A DNA stretch of 64,000 bases, taken from Cyprinodon diabolis (Eukaryota > Chordata > Actinopteri > Cyprinodontiformes > Cyprinodontidae). Below the pieces are notes generated by a model that was not told where the DNA came from, searched no databases, and worked only from the letters and a program-made list of their open reading frames with translations. Numbering within the stretch: the first letter of the stretch is position 1; each line of letters opens with the position of its first letter. Both the position numbers and the translations under genes were made by a program. The DNA lies in the NCBI GenBank assembly GCA_030533445.1, contig JARPUW010000279.1, positions 62,001 through 126,000 of the forward strand. Direction: 5' to 3'. Positions 6,449-19,303 of this stretch are shown one piece after another.

Positions 6449-9400
6449 GACTGAAACCTCTGGACTCACACAATGTCTTCGGAATTACGGTAGGATTAAT
6501 ACTTTTCCTTAAAAACCCTCCAGACCAACCTAAAGTCGATGAGAGTTTCAGCCTTTCTCTATTCTTTTTGAGCTGAAGATGGGAGAGAAACGAATCAGAC
6601 TATGTGTTTTCAACTCGTCATAAATATTTTTCTGAATGACACACATACACCAAAGTTGGTATAGTTGGAGTCGAAGGATTGCTGATGCTCATGGTGAAAA
6701 TGTTTTTTGAATAACTCATACGGTTTTTGATCAGTAGTCGTTTGTTCGGTGCCGTTCTTCCCATACAAAAAAGCCTGGGAAGAAGAAACCAATAGTGAGT
6801 GCAGCTGTTGTCTGTGTCAGTGAGAGGCTCGTTAAGCGTTGTCAAGGTTACCAAGCTTCAAACAGATTTTACCTCTGCTGTTTTAAACAGCACATATTAA
6901 TCTAATGGAGGGTGAAAGGACTGATTTAACATTGGGAAATGGATACTATATGACTGCTGTCCATGACACTTCCCTTGCCACTCAGCACTGATAGACTTTC
7001 AAAATAAGACTCCAGGGACCCTACAAAATAAAAGCCTCTATATTTTTTTACATATATTTATTGCCCTATATGGCTCAACATTATGACCCAAACTCAACCC
7101 CGTTTTAGAGAATAGACTCTAGGAGACTGTTTAAAACACACCCTATAGCAAATTTCAAAATAAAAGCCTCCCATTTCCGCTTCATCTACTGCCCTAATAA
7201 CATGGAAAAAGAGTGATTTAACGATTGGAAAGTAATCAACTATCATTGACGGGTCTGAACATTTTCTATAAACACAACTCTGTTGGACTTTCAAAATAAG
7301 ACTCCAGGGACCCTACAAAATAAAAGCCTCTAGATTATACTAATGCATTAATTGATGCAAATGGCTCAACATTATGACCCAAACTCTTCCAGGTTGTTTT
7401 TATTAGACTCTAGTGACCTTTTCAAAACACACCCAGAGCAAATTTCACAATAAAAGTCTCCCATTTACTCTGTAATACAGCAACTATTCACCTAATAACA
7501 TGGAAAACCAGTGATTTAACATTTGGAAATGGATTCTATATCACTGCTGGGCGTGACCCATCTTTTGATGCACATTCATGATAGACTTTCAAAATAAGAC
7601 TACAAGGACTCTACAGAATAAAAGCCTCTTCCTTATACACACTCATACATTCTGGCATATTGCTCATTGCCATTGGTGATTTCATCACTGCAATGGCTCT
7701 TAGAAGGCGGGCGGAGCCCGCCAATGGTAACAGGCGGGCGGAGCCCGCCAAAGGTGATTACATCACTGCAATGGCTCTTAGCAGGCGGGCGGAGCCCGCC
7801 ATTGGTGATTTCATCACTGCAATGGCTCTTAGAAGGCGGGCAGAGCCCGCCATTGGTGATTTTTTTCTTCACTGAGATGGCTCCTAGCAGGCGGGCGAAG
7901 CCCGCCAACTGGGCTTTACCCACTGTGTTTCAATATGGACAACCCATATTACCCTTGTGCATCATACGCTGTGCACGTCTATTTCCCAGATTTCAGCACA
8001 AGTGGCACACAGCTCTCTTTGCCCATGAACTTGCCCTCTTTCCTTCCCTCAGCAGCCCTCAAAGGCGTAAGCAGTTGGTCTGGGGAGCCCCGACGTCACT
8101 TGCCAGGGCCGTATTGGCCCGGTTCCCCAGACGGGCAGTAGGTGGCCCCCCTCAAAATTTCTTTAGAAATTTTCTAGTTATTATAATTCTCCCGTATACC
8201 CAAAACTTCGGCGCGTAACTAGTCCCGCACGGTTTGGCGGATCGGGCCCAAAGTTGGCACACGCGTCGGGACCAATGGGGTGATGTGTGCTTGTATAAAA
8301 CTTTCTCATTAGTCCGAAGGTTTGCGAATTATTAGCGAAAACGTCGCAAAAAAATCCCATAGGAAATGAATGGGGAGAGGAAAAAAAAAGCATAAAAAAC
8401 AGCACTTCACTGTGTCGGCATACATTCACCTAGAAAAACAGTTTGAAGCTCAGTTTGTAGATAAATCCTTCGTCTATTTAAAACTGAAGACGGTATGTTG
8501 ATAACTGCTACGGTTTTTGTATAATCAGACCTCAAGCGCCACAAAGTTTTAGCAAAATCCAGCCTGCTAGAGTGGAGCAACTGAAAAGCTAGAGTGTGAG
8601 GCAGGCGTTTTTTAAACACAAAAAAACATTTTAAACTCGCCCTCACGGCCACATATTTATAGCTAGAGTCACCATTTTTGGTCAGTTTGTAGACTGAAAT
8701 CTCTGGACCCACACAATATCTTCGGAATTACGGTAGGATTAATACTTTTCCTTAAAAACCCTCCAGACCGACCTAAAGTCGATGAAAATCAGAGCCGTTT
8801 TTCATTGGTTTTGGAGCAGAAGAGGGGAGAAAAACGAATCCGACTATGTGTTTTAAACTTGTCATAAATATTTTTCTGAATGACACACATACACCAAAGT
8901 TGGCATAGTTGGAGTCGAAGCATGACTGACGCTCACGGTGAAAAAATTTTTTGAATAACTCATACGGTTTTTGCTCAGCAGTCGTTTGTTCGGAGGACAT
9001 TTTAAGCACCTGAAAGCTGAGTGACAGTGACCTGCTGCAGCTAGCTCAATTAGAAGCTTAGGTGTGATGAAACGTTTTTTCTTTTTCTTTCTCTTCCCGT
9101 TCAGTTTGTAGATGACCTACAGCCATGAAAGTTACTCCAATTGAAGACAAGATATAGCTGTCGCTTAGATAAAAAGAATTTTTCAGATACCTTTTACGGT
9201 TTTTACTCAGCAGTCGTTTGTTCGGAGGGGTGCTTTAGCAGCTAAAAGGTGAGTGAGAGTGAGGTCCTGCAGTTCAAACAAAGGGAGGAGCAGGTGGGCC
9301 AACCATTTTGTTTGTGCTTCGTTTTGGGTTGTGAAAGACCTACAGACATGAAGGTTACCCCAGTCTGAGACAAAGGATAGATGTTGCTTTCACTGAAAGA

Positions 9401-9617
9401 ATTTTTCAGATATCTTTTACGGTTTTTGCTCAGCAGTCGTTTGTTCGGAGGGTAAGCACCTGGAAGCTAGCTGACAGTTAGCTTCTGCAGCAGCCTGCTA
9501 GAGTGCAGCTGCTGAAATCTTAGTGTGAGGCGGCCATTTTTTTAAGATCAAACATCTTATTCTCGCCCTCACGGCCACATATTTGGAGCTACAGTCACCA
9601 TTTTTGGTCAGTTTGTA
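6449..9617 (+). repeat. Macrosatellite unit 3 (3,169 bp)
   Basis: The head is close to consensus with one extra T in the T run near 7045 and the short form acacacccagagc near 7430. The tail shares aaacttgtcat at 8856, gaagcatgactg at 8916 and cttcccgttcag at 9093 with unit 17. It has five GC hairpins and no 66-bp copy. Confidence 0.97.
7706..7906 (+). repeat. GC-hairpin minisatellite, unit 3, five hairpins
   Basis: Hairpins start at 7706, 7733 and 7784 (all GGA), 7835 (AGA) and 7890 (GAA). This loop order is the commonest form in the array, and all stems are intact. Confidence 0.95.
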
Positions 9618-10871
9618 GACTGAAACCTCTGGACTCACACAATGTCTTCGGAATTACGGTAGGATTAATACTTTTCCTTAAAAACCCTCCAGACCAACCT
9701 AAAGTCGATGAGTTTCAGCCTTTCTCCATTCTTTTTGAGCTGAAGATGGGAGAGAAACGAATCAGACTATGTGTTTTCAAGTCGTCATAAATATTGTTCT
9801 GAATGACACACATACACCAAAGTTGGTATAGTTGGAGTCGAAGGATTGCTGATGCTCATGGTGAAAATGTTTTTTGAATAACTCATACGGTTTTTGATCA
9901 GTAGTCGTTTGTTCGGTGCCGTTCTTCCTATACAAAAAAGCCTGGGAAGAAGAAACGAATAGTGAGTGCAGCTGTTGTCTGTGTCAGTGAGAGGCTCGTT
10001 AAGCGTTGTCAAGGTTACCAAGCTTCAAACAGATTTTACCTCTGCTGTTTTAAACAGCACATATTAATCTAATGGAGGGTGAAAGGACTGATTTAACATT
10101 GGGAAATGGATACTATATGACTGCTGTCCATGACACTTCCCTTGCCACTCAGCACTGATAGACTTTCAAAATAAGACTCCAGGGACCCTACAAAATAAAA
10201 GCCTCTATATTTTTTACATATATTTATTGCCCTATATGGCTCAACATTATGACCCAAACTCAACCCCGTTTTAGAGAATAGACTCTAGGAGACTGTTTAA
10301 AACACACCCTATAGCAAATTTCAAAATAAAAGCCTCCCATTTCCGCTTCATCTACTGCCCTAATAACATGGAAAAAGAGTGATTTAACGATTGGAAAGTA
10401 ATCAACTATCATTGACGGGTCTGAACATTTTCTATAAACACAACTCTGTTGGACTTTCAAAATAAGACTCCAGCGACCCTACAAAATAAAAGCCTCTAGA
10501 TTATACTAATGCATTAATTGATGCAAATGGCTCAACATTATGACCCAAACTCTTCCAGGTTGTTTTTATTAGACTCTAGTGACCTTTTCAAAACACACCC
10601 AGAGCAAATTTCACAATAAAAGTCTCCCATTTACTCTGTAATACAGCAACTATTCACCTAATAACATGGAAAACCAGTGATTTAACATTTGGAACTGGAT
10701 TCTATATCACTGCTGGGCGTGACCCATCTTTTGATGCACATTCATGATAGACTTTCAAAATAAGACTACAAGGACTCTACAGAATAAAAGCCTCTTCCTT
10801 ATACACACTCATACATTCTGGCATATTGCTCATTGCCATTTGTAATTTCATCACTGCAATGGCTCTTAGAA

Positions 10872-11045
10872 GGCGGGCGGAGCCCGCCATTGGTGATTTC
10901 ATCACTGCAATGGCTCTTAGAAGGCGGGCGGAGCCCGCCATTGGTGATTTCATCACTGCAATGGCTCTTAGCAGGCGGGCAGAGCCCGCCATTGGTGATT
11001 TTTTTCATCGCTGCAAGGGCTCCTAGCAGGCGGGCGGAGCCCCCC
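10872..11045 (+). repeat. GC-hairpin minisatellite, unit 4, type II, four hairpins
   Basis: Hairpins start at 10872 (GGA), 10923 (GGA), 10974 (AGA) and 11029 (GGA). The last right arm is GCCCCCC, which breaks one stem pair. The type II spacer is catcgctgcaaggg before the last hairpin, and the first repeat is preceded by tttgtaatttc. Confidence 0.95.
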
Positions 11046-11318
11046 AACTGAGCTTTACCCACTGCGGTTCAATATAGACAACCCATATTACCCTTTTGCA
11101 TCATACGCTGTGCACGTCTATTTCCCAGATTTCAGCACAAGTGGCACACAGCTCTCTTTGCCCATGACCTAGCCCGCTTTCCTTCCCTCAGCAGCCCTCA
11201 AAGGCGTAAGCAGTTGGTCTGGGGAGCCCCGACATCACTTGCCAGGGCCGTATTGGCCCTGTTCCCCAGACGGGCAGTAGGTGGCCCCCCTCAAAATTTC
11301 TTTAGAAATTTTCTAGTT

Positions 11319-11531
11319 GGGGGGCCACATGCCGAAGGCATGGCCCACCTACTACTATTGCACATATTTATTCCGCGTATTATTGGGGGGCCACATGCCG
11401 AAGGCATGGCCCACCTACTACTATTGCACATATTTATTCCGCGTATTATTATTATTGGGGGGCCACATGCCGAAGGCATGGCCCACCTACTACTATTGCA
11501 CATATTTATTCCGCGTATTATTATTATTATT
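11319..11531 (+). repeat. 66-bp minisatellite, unit 4, three copies
   Basis: Copies start at 11319, 11385 and 11457. Spacings of 66 and 72 bp differ by two ATT repeats, and a further ATT run follows the last copy. Confidence 0.95.
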
Positions 11532-12966
11532 ATAATTCTCCCGTATACCCAAAACTTCGGCGCGTAACTAGTCCCGCACGGTTTGGCGGATCGGGCCCAA
11601 AGTTGGCACACGCGTTGGGACCAATGGGGTGATGTGTGCTTGTATAAAACTTTCTCATTAGTCCGAAGGTTTGCGAATTATTAGCGAAAACGTCGCAAAA
11701 AAATCCCATAGGAAATGAATGGGAAGAGGTAAAAAAAAGCATAAAAAACAGCACTTCACTGTGTCGGCATACATTCACCTAGAAAAACAGTTTGAAGCTC
11801 AGTTTGTAGATAAATCCTTCGTCTATTTAAAACTGAAGACTGTATGTTGATAACTGCTACGGTTTTTGTATAATCAGACCTCAAGCGCCACAAAGTTTTA
11901 GCAAAATCCAGCCTGCTAGAGTGGAGCAACTGAAAAGCTAGAGTGTGAGGCAGGCGTTTTTTAAACACAAAAAAACATTTTAAACTCGCCCTCACGGCCA
12001 CATATTTATAGCTAGAGTCACCATTTTTGGTCAGTTTGTAGACTGAAATCTCTGGACCCACACAATATCTTCGGAATTACGGTAGGATTAATACTTTTCC
12101 TTAAAAACCCTCCAGACCGACCTAAAGTCGATGAAAATCAGAGCCGTTTTTCATTGGTTTTGGAGCAGAAGAGGGGAGAAAAACGAATCAGACTATGTGT
12201 TTTAAACTCGTCATAAATATTTTTCTGAATGACACACATACACCAAAGTTGACATAGTTGGAGTCGAAGGATGACTGACGCTCACGGTGAAAAAATTTTT
12301 TGAATAACTCATACGGTTTTTGCTCAGTAGTCGTTTGTTCGGAGGACATTTTAAGCACCTGAAAGCTGAGTGACAGTGACCTGCTGCAGCTAGCTCAATT
12401 AGAAGCTTAGGTGTGATGAAACGTTTTTTCTTTTTCTTTCTCTTCCCATTCAGTTTGTAGATGACCTACAGCCATGAAAGTTACTCCAATCGAAGACAAG
12501 ATATAGCTGTCGCTTAGATAAAAAGAATTTTTCAGATACCTTTTACGGTTTTTACTCAGCAGTCGTTTGTTCGGAGGGGTGCTTTAGCAGCTAAAAGGTG
12601 AGTGAGAGTGAGGTCCTGCAGTTAAAAGAAAGGGAGGAGCAGGTGGGCCAACCATTTTGTTTGTGCTTCGTTTTGGGTTGTGAAAGACCTACAGACATGA
12701 AGGTTACCCCAGTCTGAGACAAAGGATAGATGTTGCTTTCACTGAAAGAATTTTTCAGATATCTTTTACGGTTTTTGCTCAGCAGTCGTTTGTTCGGAGG
12801 GTAAGCACCTGGAAGCTAGCTGACAGTTAGCTTCTGCAGCAGCCTGCTAGAGTGCAGCTGCTGAAATCTTAGTGTGAGGCGGCCATTTTTTTAAGATCAA
12901 ACATCTTATTCTCGCCCTCACGGCCACATATTTGGAGCTACAGTCACCATTTTTGGTCAGTTTGTA

Positions 12967-15900
12967 GACTGAAACCTCTGGACTCACACAATGTCTTCGG
13001 AATTACGGTAGGATTAATACTTTTCCTTAAAAACCCTCCAGACCAACCTAAAGTCGATGAGAGTTTCAGCCTTTCTCTATTCTTTTTGAGCTGAAGATGG
13101 GAGAGAAACGAATCAGACTATGTGTTTTCAACTCGTCATAAATATTTTTCTGAATGACACACATACACCAAAGTTGGTATAGTTGGAGTCGAAGGATTGC
13201 TGATGCTCATGGTGAAAATGTTTTTTGAATAACTCATACGGTTTTTGATCAGTAGTCGTTTGTTCGGTGCCGTTCTTCCCATACAAAAAAGCCTGGGAAG
13301 AAGAAACCAATAGTGAGTGCAGCTGTTGTCTGTGTCAGTGAGAGGCTCGTTAAGCGTTGTCAAGGTTACCAAGCTTCAAACAGATTTTACCTCTGCTGTT
13401 TTAAACAGCACATATTAATCTAATGGAGGGTGAAAGGACTGATTTAACATTGGGAAATGGATACTATATGACTGCTGTACATGACACTTCCCTTGCCACT
13501 CAGCACTGATAGACTTTCAAAATAAGACTCTAGGGACCCTACAAAATAAAAGCCTCTATATTTTTTACATATATTTATTGCCCTATATGGCTCAACATTA
13601 TGACCCAAACTCAACCCCGTTTTAGAGAATAGACTCTAGGAGACTGTTTAAAACACACCCTATAGCAAATTTCAAAATAAAAGCCTCCCATTTCCGCTTC
13701 ATCTACTGCCCTAATAACATGGAAAAAGAGTGATTTAACGATTGGAAAGTAATCAACTATCATTGACGGGTCTGAACATTTTCTATAAACACAACTCTGT
13801 TGGACTTTCAAAATAAGACTCCAGGGACCCTACAAAATAAAAGCCTCTAGATTATAATAATGCATTAATTGATGCAAATGGCTCAACATTATGACCCAAA
13901 CTCTTCCAGGTTGTTTTTATTAGACTCTAGTGACCTTTTCAAAACACACCCCAGAGCAAATTTCACAATAAAAGTCTCCCATTTACTCTGTAATACAGCA
14001 ACTATTCACCTAATAACATGGAAAACCAGTGATTTAACATTTGGAAATGGATTCTATATCACTGCTGGGCGTGACCCATCTTTTGATGCACATTCATGAT
14101 AGACTTTCAAAATAAGACTACAAGGACTCTACAGAATAAAAGCCTCTTCCTTATACACACTCATACATTCTGGCATATTGCTCATTGCCATTGGTGATTT
14201 CATCACTGCAATGGCTCTTAGAAGGCGGGCGGAGCCCGCCAATGGTAACAGGCGGGCGGAGCCCGCCAAAGGTGATTACATCACTGCAATGGCTATTAGC
14301 AGGCGGGCGGAGCCCGCCATTGGTGATTTCATCACTGCAATGGCTCTTAGAAGGCGGGCAGAGCCCGCCATTGGTGATTTTTTTCTTCACTGAGATGGCT
14401 CCTAGCAGGCGGGCGAAGCCCGCCAACTGGGCTTTACCCACTGTGTTTCAATATGGACAACCCATATTACCCTTGTGCATCATACGCTGTGCACGTCTAT
14501 TTCCCAGATTTCAGCACAAGTGGCACACAGCTCTCTTTGCCCATGAACTTGCCCTCTTTCCTTCCCTCAGCAGCCCTCAAAGGCGTAAGCAGTTGGTCTG
14601 GGGAGCCCCGACGTCACTTGCCAGGGCCGTATTGGCCCGGTTCCCCAGACGGGCAGTAGGTGGCCCCCCTCAAAATTTCTTTAGAAATTTTCTAGTTATT
14701 ATAATTCTCCCGTATACCCAAAACTTCGGCACGTAACTAGTCCCGCACGGTTTGGCGGATCGGGCCCAAAGTTGGCACACGCGTTGGGACCAATGGGGTG
14801 ATGTGTGCTTGTATAAAACTTTCTCATTAGTCCGAAGGTTTGCGAATTATTAGCGAAAACGTCGCAAAAAAATCCCATAGGAAATGAATGGGGAGAGGAA
14901 AAAAAAAGCATTAAAAACAGCACTTCACTGTGTCGGCATACATTCACCTAGAAAAACAGTTTGAAGCTCAGTTTGTAGATAAATCCTTCGTCTATTTAAA
15001 ACTGAAGACGGTATGTTGATAACTGCTACGGTTTTTGTATAATCACACCTCAAGCGCCACAAAGTTTTAGCAAAATCCAGCCTGCTAGAGTGGAGCAACT
15101 GAAAAGCTAGAGTGTGAGGCAGGCGTTTTTTAAACACAAAAAAACATTTTAAACTCGCCCTCACGGCCACATATTTATAGCTAGAGTCACCATTTTTGGT
15201 CAGTTTGTAGACTGAAATCTCTGGACCCACACAATATCTTCGGAATTACGGTAGGATTAATACTTTTCCTTAAAAACCCTCCAGACCGACCTAAAGTCGA
15301 TGAAAATCAGAGCCGTTTTTCATTGGTTTTGGAGCAGAAGAGGGGAGAAAAACGAATCAGACTATGTGTTTTAAACTCGTCATAAATATTTTTCTGAATG
15401 ACACACATACACCAAAGTTGGCATAGTTGGAGTCGAAGGATGACTGACGCTCACGGTGAAAAAATTTTTTGAATAACTCATACGGTTTTTGCTCAGCAGT
15501 CGTTTGTTCGGAGGACATTTTAAGCAGCTGAAAGCTGAGTGACAGTGACCTGCTGCAGCTAGCTCAATTAGAAGCTTAGGTGTGATGAAACGTTTTTTCT
15601 TTTTCTTTCTCTTCCCATTCAGTTTGTAGATGATCTACAGCCATGAAAGTTACTCCAATTGAAGACAAGATATAGCTGTCGCTTAGATAAAAAGAATTTT
15701 TCAGATACCTTTTACGGTTTTTACTCAGCAGTCGTTTGTTCGGAGGGGTGCTTTAGCAGCTAAAAGGTGAGTGAGAGTGAGGTCCTGCAGTTCAAACAAA
15801 GGGAGGAGCAGGTGGGCCAACCATTTTGTTTGTGCTTCGTTTTGGGTTGTGAAAGACCTACAGACATGAAGGTTACCCCAGTCTGAGACAAAGGATAGAT

Positions 15901-16135
15901 GTTGCTTTCACTGAAAGAATTTTTCAGATACCTTTTACGGTTTTTGCTCAGCAGTCGTTTGTTCGGAGGGTAAGCACCTGGAAGCTAGCTGACAGTTAGC
16001 TTCTGCAGCAGCCTGCTAGAGTGCAGCTGCTGAAATCTTAGTGTGAGGCGGCCATTTTTTTAAGATCAAACATCTTATTCTCGCCCTCACGGCCACATAT
16101 TTGGAGCTACAGTCACCATTTTTGGTCAGTTTGTA
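12967..16135 (+). repeat. Macrosatellite unit 5 (3,169 bp)
   Basis: The first half matches unit 12: gactctagggacc near 13526, attataataatg near 13850, ggctattagc near 14291 and cggcacgtaac near 14729 are shared. The units part at about 14784, where unit 5 has cgcgttggg and unit 12 has cgcgtcggg. Private changes in the tail include gcattaaaaacag at 14908 and aatcacacctc at 15042. It has five GC hairpins and no 66-bp copy. Confidence 0.97.
14224..14424 (+). repeat. GC-hairpin minisatellite, unit 5, five hairpins
   Basis: Hairpins start at 14224, 14251 and 14302 (GGA), 14353 (AGA) and 14408 (GAA). The spacer before the third reads ggctattagc, shared with unit 12. Confidence 0.95.
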
Positions 16136-19100
16136 GACTGAAACCTCTGGACTCACACAATGTCTTCGGAATTACGGTAGGATTAATACTTTTCCTTAAA
16201 AACCCTCCAGACCAACCTAAAGTCGATGAGAGTTTCAGCCTTTCTCTATTCTTTTTGAGCTGAAGATGGGAGAGAAACGAATCAGACTATGTGTTTTCAA
16301 CTCGTTATAAATATTTTTCTGAATGACACACATACACCAAAGTTGGTATAGTGTGAGTCGAAGGATTGCTGATGCTCATGGTGAAAATGTTTTTTGAATA
16401 ACTCATACGGTTTTTGATCAGTAGTCGTTTGTTCGGTGCCGTTCTTCCCATACAAAAAAGCCTGGGAAGAAGAAACCAATAGTGAGTGCAGCTGTTGTCT
16501 GTGTCAGTGAGAGGCTCGTTAAGCGTTGTCAAGGTTACCAAGCTTCAAACAGATTTTACCTCTGCTGTTTTAAACAGCACATATTAATCTAATGGAGGGT
16601 GAAAGGACTGATTTAACATTGGGAAATGGATACTATATGACTGCTGTCCATGACACTTCCCTTGCCACTCAGCACTGATAGACTTTCAAAATAAGACTCC
16701 AGGGACCCTACAAAATAAAAGCCTCTATATTTTTTACATATATTTATTGCCCTATATGGCTCAACATTATGACCCAAACTCAACCCCGTTTTAGAGAATA
16801 GACTCTAGGAGACTGTTTAAAACACACCCTATAGCAAATTTCAAAATAAAAGCCTCCCATTTCCGCTTCATCTACTGCCCTAATAACATGGAAAAAGAGT
16901 GATTTAACGATTGGAAAGTAATCAACTATCATTGACGGGTCTGAACATTTTCTATAAACACAACTCTGTTGGACTTTCAAAATAAGACTCCAGGGACCCT
17001 ACAAAATAAAAGCCTCTAGATTATACTAATGCATTAATTGATGCAAATGGCTCAACATTATGACCCAAACTCTTCCAGGTTGTTTTTATTAGACTCTAGT
17101 GACCTTTTCAAAACACACCCAGAGCAAATTTCACAATAAAAGTCTCCCATTTACTCTGTAATACAGCAACTATTCACCTAATAACATGGAAAACCAGTGA
17201 TTTCACATTTGGAAATGGATTCTATATCACTGCTGGGCGTGACCCATCTTTTGATGCACATTCATGATAGACTTTCAAAATAAGACTACAAGGACTCTAC
17301 AGAATAAAAGCCTCTTCCTTATACACACTCATACATTCTGGCATATTGCTCATTGCCATTGGTGATTTCATCACTGCAATGGCTCTTAGAAGGCGGGCGG
17401 AGCCCGCCAATGGTAACAGGCGGGCGGAGCCCGCCAAAGGTGATTACATCACTGCAATGGCTCTTAGCAGGCGGGCGGAGCCCGCCATTGGTGATTTCAT
17501 CACTGCAATGGCTCTTAGAAGGCGGGCAGAGCCCGCCATTGGTGATTTTTTTCTTCACTGAGATGGATCCCAGAAGGCGGGCGAAGCCCGCAAACTGGGC
17601 TTTACCCACTGTGTTTCAATATGGACAACCCATATTACCCTTGTGCATCATACGCTGTGCACGTCTATTTCCCAGATTTCAGCACAAGTGGCACACAGCT
17701 CTCTTTGCCCATAAACTTGCCCTCTTTCCTTCCCTCAGCAGCCCTCAAAGGCGTAAGCAGTTGGTCTGGGGAGCCCCGAAGTCACTTGCCAGGGCCGTAT
17801 TGGCCCGGTTCCCCAGACGGGCAGTAGGTGGCCCCCCTCAAAATTTCTTTAGAAATTTTCTAGTTATTATAATTCTCCCGTATACCCAAAACTTCGGCGC
17901 GTAACTAGTCCCGCACGGTTTGGCGGATCGGGCCCAAAGTTGGCACACGCGTCGGGACCAATGGGGTGATGTGTGCTTGTATAAAACTTTCTCATTAGTC
18001 CGAAGGTTTGCGAATTATTAGCGAAAACGTCGCAAAAAAATCCCATAGGAAATGAATGGGGAGAGGAAAAAAAAAGCATAAAAAACAGCACTTCACTGTG
18101 TCGCCATACATTCACCTAGAAAAACAGTTTGAAGCTCAGTTTGTAGATAAATCCTTCGTCTATTTAAAACTGAAGACGGTATGTTGATAACTGCTACGGT
18201 TTTTGTATAATCAGACCTCAAGCGCCACAAAGTTTTAGCAAAATCCAGCCTGCTAGAGTGGAGCAACTGAAAAGCTAGAGTGTGAGGCAGGCGTTTTTTA
18301 AACACAAAAAAACATTTTAAACTCGCCCTCACGGCCACATATTTATAGCTAGAGTCACCATTTTTGGTCAGTTTGTAGACTGAAATCTCTGGACCCACAC
18401 AATATCTTCGGAATTACGGTAGGATTAATACTTTTCCTTAAAAACCCTCCAGACCGACCTAAAGTCGATGAAAATCAGAGCCGTTTTTCATTGGTTTTGG
18501 AGCAGAAGAGGGGAGAAAAACGAATCAGACTATGTGTTTTAAACTCGTCATAAATATTTTTCTGAATGACACACATACACCAAAGTTGGCATAGTTGGCG
18601 TCGAAGGATGACTGACGCTCACGGTGAAAAAATTTTTTGAATAACTCATACGGTTTTTGCTCAGCAGTCGTTTGTTCGGAGGACATTTTAAGCACCTGAA
18701 AGCTGAGTGACAGTGACCTGCTGCAGCTAGCTCAATTAGAAGCTTAGGTGTGATGAAACGTTTTTTCTTTTTCTTTCTCTTCCCATTCAGTTTGTAGATG
18801 ACCTACAGCCATGAAAGTTACTCCAATTGAAGACAAGATATAGCTGTCGCTTAGATAAAAAGAATTTTTCAGATACCTTTTACGGTTTTTACTCAGCAGT
18901 CGTTTGTGCGGAGGGGTGCTTTAGCAGCTAAAAGGTGAGTGAGAGTGAGGTCCTGCAGTTCAAACAAAGGGAGGAGCAGGTGGGCCAACCATTTTGTTTG
19001 TGCTTCGTTTTGGGTTGTGAAAGACCTACAGACATGAAGGTTACCCCAGTCTGAGACAAAGGATAGATGTTGCTTTCACTGAAAGAATTTTTCAGATATC

Positions 19101-19303
19101 TTTTACGGTTTTTGCTCAGCAGTCGTTTGTTCGGAGGGTAAGCACCTGGAAGCTAGCTGACAGTTAGCTTCTGCAGCAGCCTGCTAGAGTGCAGCTGCTG
19201 AAATCTTAGTGTGAGGCGGCCATTTTTTTAAGATCAAACATCTTATTCTCGCCCTCACGGCCACATATTTGGAGCTACAGTCACCATTTTTGGTCAGTTT
19301 GTA
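16136..19303 (+). repeat. Macrosatellite unit 6 (3,168 bp)
   Basis: It carries several private changes: ctcgttataaat at 16302, agtgtgagtcg near 16351, gatttcacatttgg near 17199 and cccgaagtcac near 17775. The last GC hairpin lies in the variant gatggatcccagaagg and has a broken stem; this variant is shared with unit 19. The next segment has tgtcgccatac near 18100, shared with unit 13. The tail has gttggcgtcg and gtttgtgcgg. It has five hairpins and no 66-bp copy. Confidence 0.97.
17392..17592 (+). repeat. GC-hairpin minisatellite, unit 6, five hairpins
   Basis: Hairpins start at 17392, 17419 and 17470 (GGA), 17521 (AGA) and 17576 (GAA). The last right arm is GCCCGCA, breaking the outermost pair, as in unit 19. 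Confidence 0.95.

Larger units (their letters stand above)
9618..12966 (+). repeat. Macrosatellite unit 4 (3,349 bp), type II hairpin zone
   Basis: The first half matches unit 18 and no other: gatgagtttcagcc (two bases fewer than consensus), caagtcgtc, attgttctg, cttcctatac, gaaacgaat, ttggaactgg and aatatagac all recur there. The hairpin zone is type II with four hairpins, the last with a broken stem. Three 66-bp copies follow. Downstream of them the partner becomes unit 11: cgcgttggg, gaatgggaagaggt, gaagactgtatg, gttgacatag, gctcagtagtcg and ccaatcgaag are shared with it. The swap lies between about 11180 and 11610. Confidence 0.97.
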
